DNA of 64,000 nucleotides, taken from positions 8,866,001 to 8,930,000 of the forward strand of contig OX352774.1 in the NCBI GenBank assembly GCA_947095535.1, given 5' to 3'. Position numbers and translations under genes: made by a program. Shown piece after piece: positions 29,001-41,000 of the stretch (its first letter is position 1; each line of letters begins with the position of its first letter). Under the pieces are notes generated by a model. It was not told the origin of the DNA. It worked only from the letters and a program-made list of their open reading frames with translations, and searched no databases. Source of the DNA: Poecilobothrus nobilitatus. Its lineage: Eukaryota > Arthropoda > Insecta > Diptera > Dolichopodidae.

Positions 29001-32000
29001 TGACCTATTAACCTATTTTTGAAGTATTTCATCAGTGTAAATACAAATATAAGCCGACAAAAAAAAAAAAAAACAAAAAGAAGAAAAATTAGCTATTACT
29101 TAAATAATTATTTTTAGAAACATGATGTTTTGTTTTTTTTTGTAATTTGATTCTTAAAAAAAAACAAATTTTAATTATTTTATATTTTAATAACGATTTG
29201 CCCTAAAAAGTAACTCTAAAATCCTGTTTTTTTCTAAATATAATTTTATTATTTAATCAATTAAAATAATTTTTGTTTACGTTTTAACTTTTGATTCCTA
29301 GTATCCTTCTCCAGAGAATTTTAATTCCAATCTACTTATTAAGGTATAAATATATTTATATACTAAGTTGCTCTAAATAATCTGTTATAGTTCAAAATAA
29401 TGTGATAAAGCTTTGTTTATTTATGGAACTTCCTTACTTTCTCCTATATTTCCCAGAAAAATGTTGAGGAAAATCATTTTTCTGGATATTAGAAAATGTG
29501 TTATTTCACAAGTATTATTTTCAATCTAAAAGTCAAACATAATTTTGGAGCACATGCTTCGATTACATACTAGTGTCCACTAATTTTTCTCTTCGTTATT
29601 ACCCATCAAGGAAAATTAAAATTTGTTTTTCTTATTATAGTTGTAACGGATTAGAAGATTTCAGATAAATTAAATCAGCAGCAGATTCAATATTATTATT
29701 CAAAAGATTGTCTGAACCAAATTTGGATCAGTGGTTAAGATACAACTAATGAAGAAACATATCTGTATTTTTCGCATTAAAGGTTTTGTTAGGTGCTAGG
29801 ATGTTAGGGATTAGGTAATCTGGAATTAAAATTTTTCTTCATTTTTTCCAAGCTTTATTCCATTTAGTATTAGGTTTAAAGAGTTTCTTTAAATATTTCT
29901 ATCTGGATGCCCACAGTATCTTTTAATTTTATGTGTCAAAGAATCTGATAAGTTCACGATTTGAAAACTTTTTTACCAATAAAAGATCAATTAATCAAAA
30001 TTCTAAATATAAAAAATTAATGTTTTATCCAGATAATTTTCTAAAATATGGCTAAAAAAGTAAAGGTGAAAAAGAATGAACAATGATATCAATACTTACT
30101 AATTAATAAATGTATTTTTGCTATAAAGCTATAAAGTACCATCCAGAATTAATTATAAAATTGAAACACCAAAAAATATAGAAAATAAAAGAAACATAAG
30201 TTAATAAAAATTTACACTTCAAACTCATTGGATTCAATGTTTCCTTATAGTCCCACTCCCAATTCAATGTTTCCGTATTCATTTCCTATCCTTACTCCCT
30301 AGCCGGTATACTGCGTTCGTAGGTAAGGGTTTCATCCCATTATATTGGCTAAAGGGGAGGTAGATTAGTCAGTAAGAGTCTGACACTACCAAGGGGGAAA
30401 TTCTTGGTGTCTTTGGAAGATTCCCACCACCCTTAGTAAAAAAAAAAAAAAACTAAAGTAAAACAAAATAAAAAACAAAAGTTTTCTTCGTTTATATAAT
30501 TACATAAAATATTCAAGTGAGTCACATTGATGAGTTATTTATTCTATTTTACTAGGAAATAACCGTCTCCAAATAAGTCGTGTAAAACCTTTACTCAATG
30601 CACAAAAGTTGTATAGTAAACAATTGGTTTCACGTAGACAAAAGGACACAATTACACCTTGTTTCATTTTTTATTCTTAAAGAAGTTAATAGGAGGTCGG
30701 TATCATCAAGAATACACTATTGGTAGTGTCAGATTCTTATTAACCAAATCCACCTATTCCTTTAGCTATGTAATTTAAGGATAAATTCTTTAAATTTCTT
30801 GCAGTTAATTGGCTAACGAGTAGAGATAGGAAAGAATAGGGTTGGAATGCTAAAGTTTGAATTGGGAAGGGGAACTAACATAAGGAAACAATTAATCTGC
30901 ATATTATTATTAAAGACATGATATCATCAATCAGTTTATATATTATGGAGTAGTACATTTTTATATGATCAAATCGGAATTTAAACACAAGACGTTCGTA
31001 TTGAAAACCGGTGTCTTAACGACTTCACCATAAATCAAATGAAAATAAAAAGTAAAAAAGAAAAAGTTGCTGCCATATCTGATTATCTTCACCATGTTAT
31101 ATAGTTAATTAAATTCATTCTTATCAAAACAAAATAATGATCAAAGTTAGTATAGCCTATATGTATTGAATACATCCCGAAAGGTCAGACAACTGAAATA
31201 AAAGTACATTAGTCGGTGAACCTGTTCCAGCAGATATAATTAAAGCGATTTTAGGTTGGCACTAGAGTGTCAGTATAAATTAAAAAAAAAATTCGTTAAA
31301 TTTGTTAAACTTAACTTAACGAATTATAAAGCAATATTTTTCATTTTAAGTGGACATTTGTATAATTCAATATTTATGATCTTTGTTCTAGAGTTTAAAA
31401 GTGTTCTAGATTCTAAAATTTTATTTTTCATTTCATAATTCACGATATTTATTTCATAAATATGAGAAATAAATTAAACAAAGTTGAATTATTTTTAAAG
31501 CAAATGATTTAGTAAAATTTATTTTAAATCACTGCTTGAAAATGCAGATTTAATTCGTAAAAAAAAATTACAAATTTTTCTTGAATACAAATACGAAAAA
31601 ATGTGTCATATTAATTTTCTTTTAATTTGTAATTTTTTATTATTTTCTTTTTTAATTTTTTGTATTGCATATCTTCAAGGACATCAAAATCAATTCAATT
31701 ATTTAAATGACTCTATAATACTTCATTCATATAATAATTCTATGTATTTCAATCACAATTCATATTAAAAGGATTTCCTTTTAGTCTAATACTATAATAC
31801 TACCATTTTTTCATTTATTGAATGAAAACAGGATAACATATTAGTGTAAGAAAGAAAAAGAAGAAAACATGCATAGCAATAAAAGTAAAAGATAAAATAA
31901 TAATATTTTTCTTTCAGCAAATTGCAATTGAAGTATAATATCAATTTCAAAGTACAATGTATCAGACATTTTAATAAAAACAAAAACAACCACTACACAA

Positions 32001-35000
32001 AATAACAATAAAATAAAATACAAAAAAAAAAAAAAAAACAAATAAAAAATAAAAACAAAATATTTTACAATATACAACTGAAGAATAACTGAAAATGTGG
32101 AAATTTGCCTTTGAAAAAGTCCTTGAACGAATAAAGGAAGAAGTAACACATTTACATTATTTGCGATAACATGACTACTCTGACAAGACAGAATAAGTTC
32201 CTTACTTTTTCAGTTTAATCTTTTTGTTAGCTTTTTTTAAATAAACTTTAAGTAAAAATGTCTGTCTTACAGGAACAACAGTTTATGAACTGCGAGTAAT
32301 AAAATAAATGTTCTTAAAATTTTTTCCATTCCTCTTCTAGAATGCCTCTTTGTTTGGTTTTGTTTACAGGTCTCAGTTTTACAATCATATTTTCTCTTTT
32401 TGTCTTACTTTTTAAATGGTCTTCCTTTTCTGAAATACCCTAGTTTTTATTCTGCTCCTTAGACAATTTCATAGCGAAGGGAATTTGTTTACGATTAAAA
32501 ATTCTTGCTTCCTGTGCAAAATTTGAACTTTCCTTCATCTGTTAATAAGCCACGTGCTTAACCACTCGACCACTTTTGCATCCCTCTCTTATTTATTTAT
32601 TTATTTATTTATATTAATATTGCATACATAAATGTAATGCAATATTATCAACCATCGGCTACTAAAGTCCATTATAGGTTTTTATACTATTATTAAATTA
32701 TATACTAATATTTATTTATTTATTTATTTATTTATATTAATATTACATACATAAATGTAATGCAATATTATTGAACCATCGGCTACTAAGGCCATTATAG
32801 GTTTTTATACTATTATTAATTTATATACTAATATTATTTATTTTGTTTATATTATATACTATATATTTACATTATATTTGGTCGTAAGGGGGTAAAGAAA
32901 AAAACACTTACGACCTGTGCAGGGATCGAACCCGCACTCCTTCGGTTAATACGCCACACGCCTACCCACTAGGCTACCGAAGCCCCATACTAATATTATT
33001 TATTTTGTTTATATTATATACTATATATTTACATTATATTTGGTCGTAAGGGGGGTATGTAAAGAAAAAACACTTACGACCTGTGCAGGGATCGAACCCA
33101 CACTTCTTCGGTTAATACGCCACACACTTACCCGCTAGGCCACCGAAGCCCCTCATCCCTCTCTTTTTCGATTTTGAGTTATATTAAAATTTAACTAATA
33201 TTTTATTGCATATTTTTAGGAGAACATACCTTCATAAAATTTGAATTTTAGATTTGTTATTTTAATAACGGCAGAAATTTTATTTAAATAAATATTTTTT
33301 TCATTATTTCATTTTTTTTTCCTGTCCTTATCGTTATAATTCAATCAGTAAATACATTCTACGTTCTAGATTCTTAATTCTACATATATGTACGTATATA
33401 GAGTAATGAATTTTTATTAGTAATTTTGTAAAACCATATTCATATAAACACATGTATTATAGATATTATGTTCATATACAGATACTTAAATTTTATTCGT
33501 GATATTTTAATAGCAGTATATACAAACAATTGAAGATATTTTCCGTTCTTAAAAAAAAAAGAAAATTAATAAAAGTGGAAAAACCCAAAACAAAAAAAAG
33601 AAAAATTATATATAGAAAATATCTAGGACTAAACAACCAACCATATGTGCCTTATAACATTTCAAAAGAAAAATACAACGAAAAAAAAAAATGTTAAGGT
33701 AATAAATACATAGTTTTTCACAATATTATTGGATGAACATTTTTTCACAATTTCGTGTTAATTACGAGAACTCATGTTGATTTTGTCGAACCATGTCCAA
33801 TTAACTTCAAAAATTTTAGAAAATTTTCAGCTTAATTTTTGTATTAGAATATGTATTTCATATTTTAGAGAAACTTCACGTTTAATTAGCAACTCTGATT
33901 TGCAGAAAAAAAATAAAAATGCTGCCTGAATTTTATTTGCTTTGGTCAAATCATCGCCAAGCAGTTAAATAATTTAATAAATTTTTTGAAAATATAAAAT
34001 AAGCTAAAACATGCTTGCTCATCCAAAAAAGTCCCTTCACTTGATTGCATCTTTATAACATGCAGTCAAGTAATACAAACAAACAAACTAACGAATTAAA
34101 ACTGTTTTTAATCGTATCTTTGTGTTGAATTCATAAAACTGAACTTGAACTCAAATCTTACTTTTTCAAATAAAATCACGAGTTCAAGTATAGATTTTGT
34201 GTGAAAAAATGCTATTTGAGTTCAAGCTCAGTTTTATGAATTCGACCCTTTATTTTTTAAAGATAAAGATTTTTTAGGTTAGATTTAAACGAATGTCGGA
34301 AAAATTCATTTAAGATTTGCAGAAAACTTTTTAAATGTTAAAATATAAGCATATTACGCAATATAAGGAACAGGGACACATTTTGCTTCCAATATAGTTT
34401 AGTGATATTTAAATAGTAAATCCAGTACTGTTAAATAAGAAATCATACTGTCATAATTCTGGACAGCGACTGTAAGTGTAAAATATTTTATATTAAAAAC
34501 TTCCTTTACGTTTGTAGAAATTTTTATTCATTGTATATCAATGGCTTTGTACACCATTTTACACATCGTATGCAATAAAACGTGCTGCACATACAAGAAA
34601 ACTTTAGCTTTGCCTTGTAAGTTTTTTTTTTTTTAAAGTACAACAAAAACAATTAAAAAATATGAGATAAGAAAAGAGAAAGAAAACAATTTAAAAAGTA
34701 TTTAGACAGAATAAGGAAAACTTTTTGAAATTATGTTTTAAAAAAAAAAAAAAAACAAACAGAAAATTATCAGTCGTCCTTGTAATGTCTGGATAAATTT
34801 TTTTTTTGACTTTTTTTTATTCTTTTCGGTTTTTGTTTGAGGTTTTGTTTGGTTTCGCTCACTTTTTTTGGTTTTGTTTATGATTATATTAATAGAAATA
34901 TTAAAAGTTTTTCTGTTTGATTATTTGTATTCAGAAGGATGCTTTTCTTTTTACCTTTTAAGCTTTCAAATCAATTGGTCTAAAAAAAAAAAAATTAGGT

Positions 35001-38000
35001 TAATTAAGTATTTATTTTATATAAAATTTTATATGACCAATAATGAAATTATTAAGTCTACAAGTGTTCAACCAAAAGGGCTTGGATTCAAATAGAGCTC
35101 AGGTTTAAAGCTGTTCACTTTATATATTCATTTATGAAGTTGTTTGTAGATTCTACTTCGAATACCTTTTCTTACATAATCCAAAAAGTTTTGTTCAATA
35201 TGAAAAAAGAATAATTTTTAGTTATAGTAGAGAGCAGCAACAGCTTTGAAAGACTGTTTCGCATAGTTAAAGTGGTATAACGGAACTATTGTTTATTTTT
35301 AAGTATGGCCAACTTTCCTAATTTGTACCGAAGTAAAAAAAAATAAATTCGAATTCTTTGAATTATTACTGTGGTGATAATACTTTATGTTATTTTTACA
35401 TGAAACCTCAGTTTGATTAATTTTACATCAAAATTTGGTAATACATTAATTACAAAATTAATCATGTCATTTATTTCTCAGTTAAAAGAAAATTTGAAAA
35501 AGAGCTCACTTGAAGTATTGCTTTTTTAATATGCGCTTTCTTCTTTTTTTTTTTAAAGGGATTGAGTGGATAAAACTTTAGAATTGAATCTATAAAACTA
35601 ATGAACAATTTTACTTTTAGGTATTTGAGATGCTAGTAGGAAACCATGGTAGTTTTGGTTTAATTAGTTGAAATAATCGACTATCATACCCTTTATAATT
35701 GTATAAAGAAGTTATTAAATAAAATATACCTTCATATTAAAGGTTTTAACTAATATGGTTTATTTTGAATGAACCAAGTCCAGGTTTAATTTTTTATACG
35801 TTGTACGCGGCGCTTATGTTTTTGTCAAGATGCGTACTTTTTACAATAATTACTCATTCAATTTATTTTAATAATATAAATTCTTATTCCGTATACGAAC
35901 CATGGACCGTTTACAATATCTCATTAATTTTATTTGTGAAGATGGGAAATATTTATAAATTAGTTTACTTCGTGAGTTTACCTCCTCCAAAGTGAGTTCG
36001 ATTTCATTGATTACCTCCTCAAAGTGAGTGTCGATTTCAGTCAGAAGTGAGTTCGATTCAAAGTGATTCTGACTCGATTTCATTTATTACTAGAATATTA
36101 AAATTATATTGGTTATACTCTTTCCAAATATGGTTCTTCAACCATAGAAAACAAGAAAATAAAAGCTACTGATATGATTTAAGCGATAAAAAAAATTGTA
36201 ATTTTTAGTTGGTTTGCAGCACATTTCACAACACACGTGCTTAAAACCAAAAAAAATTGTAGAAGTAAACAAAAAAAAAAAAATTATTGATGAGTAATAA
36301 AAATGAAAAAATCTTTTAAAACATAAAATGTAAAATACTTTAAAAAATAAAATTTAGAAATGTTTTGGGAAATTGTTTCGATTTCCCGTAAAAAAAAAGA
36401 AAAAATAATATGAAATGGAAAAATACAATGAAATAATATGAAAGTGTATTATAGAGCATAATTGGTAATAAAAGTATCCTAGTTCCAAAACGAAAACTAC
36501 ATTTTATATTTTATTTCGTTTTAATTTGAAAAAGCAAAAATCATCGATTTTTTTATTCAATAAATTTTATTATTATTTGTAAGTAAAAAAGGATTTACTT
36601 GAATAAAAAAGGATAGTAATATTGCCTTTGTTTTAAATTTTGTACTATTTTTTTTCAGCCAAAAAAAAATTTTCTTTTAAATATAGAATAAACTCTAAAA
36701 ACACACATATACTTACTTACAGGAAATATGGGATTAGATTTTAGCTGCATCTGTTTTGGAATTTTTTTCGAACTGACTATAAAATTGCACTTATTTAAAA
36801 TTGTGAATTTTACTTTTTAGAAGTAAACAGAGGTATTTGTACTTGAAACGATCAATGAAATATTTATTATTTCACCTTTTTTTCTCCGAACTTTTCTAAA
36901 AAAATTGTCTAAAGATTTTTTGTTTTAAAAAATTGTGGGGTTACTGAGAAAGTAAATTGTGGGAAGAGAAAGTTTTTGTTAAAAAAAAAAAAAAAATTCG
37001 ATTTTAATTCTAAAAACCGTTTACATATTTCTTTCGTGGCACGGTTTTTAGGATGTTTTATTTTACTTGCTTTGAGTTAATCTAAAAATATTAGACATTA
37101 CCGAAAAACACGAATTTTTGGTAGGTCAAAAGCTTCTAAATTTTGTTTTGTATTGTATCCAATTGCTGATTCACCACCATTAACAACCAGAGGGACAACC
37201 AGAGGGAACAACAACTTCAAAATGCATTACACATTATCTTTTAAACTTCTTAACTTAATATGCTACTAAAAGAAATATATGTGATCCACATTTGCTTAGA
37301 TTTTGTACTTTATTATTATAAGGCTATTACAAGATTCTTAATTAATATTTTGCAAAAGTTACAAGAACCCTATATAATCTGAGACTTACTAATTTCCATT
37401 TCCTTCTTTAAAGTTCATTTTATGGCATAATTGTATTGTATTTAATATCTTATATTTAAAATAATTTAAAAATATTCTGTTTATAAAAATCCCTTTTTAT
37501 TTTTATTTAAAGTGTCGAGTTCTTTTAAACTTACGCACATCACAACCATTTGAAGATGTCTTAGAAGATTTAGGTCAAGTTTTAAAAATAACTGGTGCAC
37601 GAAAAATGTACACTGGAACTGGACAAGAGGTAATATAATTAATGAATTTCATAAAAAAATTTGTTATAAGTTAAACATATTTGTTTTTTATTTGTTTTAT
37701 GCTTGATTTTAAAGGTTCGAAGTTTTTCACAATTACGAAATGAATTTGCTGACGTTGATACATTTTATTTGGCAACTGGACCAGCGATAGTTGCTGGTTC
37801 ACCAATACGACGTTCTAGGTCAAGAGCTGCATTAACAGCACCAATACCCATCGCACAAGATGATTTACCAAAAATATCACCACATGTTCAACGTTCACGT
37901 AGTAAAAGTCGTCCTAGAATATTGTATGCACCAGAAAGTGAAATTGTTCGGCCAAGTGGTGAATATACAATGTTAGATATTATGAAAGAAGAACCAACAA

Positions 38001-41000
38001 AAGTTACAATACGAGGTTTAAGAAGAACATTTTATCCACCAATACATCATGCACCAGCAGATAATTCACCACCCGATAAAAAATTATTATTACAATGGGT
38101 GTAAGTTTTTTGTTTTCCAATAATTTCTTATTTTGTCATGTTCAATTTTCATGTTCGTTGTGTCATTTCTTAAAATTCTCATACATTATCATTAATCCAC
38201 CCATACAGGCTTTATTTTGATATCATGCGCTAAAACTGCATTAGATCTTATTTACTTTTTTAAGGGATATCTTTGAAAATTGTTTACAGCATTTTTAATG
38301 TATTATAATTTGCTATTAAAAAATTACCGCGACGGTTTCAAACCAATTATTTTCCCAAACCTTATATTTAATTTTTTTTTTACCTTACATCAATCCTTTA
38401 CTAAATTTATTCATATTTTTTAAGGATAATATTTTGTCTTCCAAATGTGAATTAACTTATTCTCTGCGACGTGTTCTTATTGTCTTGTCGACGTGTTCCA
38501 GTATCAAAATAACTGTCATGAATATGAATCGTGAAAATTCACTGTCAAAAGCTTTGCTTCAAAAAATTAATTTCCGTTTTACTTTAAAAAATAAAAACTT
38601 AATGCAGTCGATGAGTAGTACTCGATAATTTAGTTTTTTCAATGAAATTTATAGCCTCAAAAATCTTTCTTTATATGAATTAACTCATTTAAGTATAGAA
38701 TATTGCCAGTTTTAAAAAAATTTTGTTTTTTCTGTTTTTTTTTTTTAAATTTTATAGTCACGGTTATCGCGGTATTGATGCCAGAAGAAATCTATGGGTT
38801 TTACCATCTGGTGAATTATTATATTATGTTGCAGCAGTTGCAGTTTTACTTGATAGAGACGAAGAAGCACAACGACATTACACAGGACATACCGAAGATA
38901 TTATGTGGTAAGCTATGAAACAATAATTTAATATTAAAAGTTCTCAAAGTATCTGTTGTATTTGTGGTTACATAGTTCTAAAAATTTTAATGATAATATA
39001 TTTAAATTTTTTTAATAGCATGGATGTACATCCATCACGAGAATTAGTTGCATCTGGTCAAAGAGCTGGACGTGATAGAAAATCACAAGCACATGTAAGA
39101 ATTTGGAGTACAGAATCATTGCAAACTTTATATGTATTTGGAATGGGTGAATTAGATTCAGGTGTTACAGCAGTTGCATTTTCACAATTGGTAAATTCAA
39201 ATCGAAATTCACTATTTAACAATTCTGCCATTTAAGTTATAAATTTTTGTTTAGAATGGAGGCAGTTATATATTAGCTGTGGACTCAGGACGTGAAAGTA
39301 TTTTATCTGTATGGCAATGGCAGTGGGGTCATTTATTAGGAAAAGTTGCGGTATAATTAATATCTCTGCTTTATACCATTCATTAATTTTATAATTTTCT
39401 TTTCTTATATAACAATCAAAACTCTAATTATATCCCATACAAAATCTTACTACATAACTTTTATTATTTTATAACATTTTTTTCAAATTTTATTTATGCA
39501 TAACACGTTGAAATTTGTTTTTTTTTTTGGTTACCTAACACATACTTTGCACGATGTGATTATTTTTTTAACATGGCACTAAACTACAACAAAAACAATT
39601 TTTAACAATAAAAAATCAATTTACACATCAAAATGCAAATATTCTAACTTTAATATTGACACATTATAATCCTGTTCCGTATATTTCCTAAATTGAAAAT
39701 TTAATCATGTCCTTTTCTTTTATTTTTTTTTTATACCCAACATATGATACAATACAAAATCTCTTACGTAAAAACCTACCTACACTTAAACAACATCAAC
39801 ATGACAATAACAATTTTCAAAAAAAAAAAAATAACGAAAATTAACAAAAATACAAAAAACTAACATTTAATAGACATTGCAAGAGGGACTCTCAGGTGCT
39901 GCTTTTCATCCACTTGATGATAATTTGATTATTACTCATGGTCGTGGTCATTTAGCATTCTGGCATCGTCGTAAGGATGGTTTCTTTGAACGTACTGATA
40001 TTGTTAAACAGCCTTCACGTACACATGTAACAAGTGTTCAATTTGAACCAGATGGTGACGTGATAACAGCCGATTCAGATGGTTTTATAACAATATATAG
40101 TGTTGATTCAGATGGAGCATATTTTGTTAGAACAGAATTTGAAGCACATAATAAAGGTATTGGTTGTTTAATAATGTTATCAGAGGGTACACTTTTATCG
40201 GGTGGTGAAAAGGATAGAAAAATTGCCGCATGGGATTCTTTACAAAATTATAAAAGAATTGCTGATACAAAGGTATGTATAAAATTTGATAGGCATTTAC
40301 AGGTATTTTTATTTATGTGTACAAATATTTTATAGGTATAAAAAATCTATAGAATATAATGTATTCTATATTTCCTATTCAATAGAAAATAGTATGGAAG
40401 AAAATGAAATTTAAAAAAATATTTAACTGACAAATGTATATAATACTGTATATATTATCAAATATGTTTCGTTTTACTAGGGTAGAAGAGAACGTGGTAA
40501 TTTTAAAAAAAAATCCTAGACACAGTCAAAGTATTTGATTTTTATTCACTAAACACACTTTCCTTGTAGCAATTTTTGTTTCAATTTTTGACAAAAACTG
40601 ATTCTGAATTTTGATTTTGGATTAATTAAAATTTAGTGAAATAAAATGTTCATGTTCTTCTTGCTGCTTTGATTCAGAAGGTGAACTTCTCATTATTTCA
40701 CTTTAGATAACATTAAGCGAAGACATGAGATTTAATCTATACACTTAGACCAATTGACCAGTTAGACCAATTTAATTTTATATTTCATGTTTAATATTTT
40801 TACTATAAAATAAAAGTCTTCCATTTTATACTAAATATAGTATTGAATCAAAATTGATAATTTTTCTTTATATTTAGCTTCCAGAATCAGCTGGGGGTGT
40901 ACGCACAATTTATCCCCAAAGACCAGGTCGTAATGATGGTAATATATATGTTGGAACAACACGGAACAATATTTTAGAGGGATCATTACAAAGACGTTTT

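Larger units (their letters stand above)
12391..37512 (+). other. DCX-EMAP intron 2 (25.1 kb), repeat-filled
   Basis: The intron joins phase 0 exons 2 and 3 inside the doublecortin domain. It contains SINEs (13562-14110, 25744-25823, 30990-31040, 32498-33165), a TIR element (17928-18767), LINE relics (19840-20290, minus), dispersed repeats (27190-28165 and others), an inverted repeat pair (30236-30891) and microsatellites. I found no nested host gene. ORFs inside are short, low-complexity or within repeats. Stretches not listed separately show only AT-rich sequence. Confidence 0.85.

Noticed and set aside
31841..32149. 102-codon minus-strand ORF rich in Phe, Leu and Tyr
   Set aside because: It arises from A-rich low-complexity sequence, which gives a pseudo-membrane protein by translation of T-runs.
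32591..33153. Simple tandem array of SINE heads
   Set aside because: The order of the pieces and the 11- and 12-bp duplications are explained fully by one SINE inserted in another.
38434..38628. 64-codon ORF inside DCX-EMAP intron 4
   Set aside because: It interrupts the HELP motif if retained, lacks family similarity and has no fitting splice sites.
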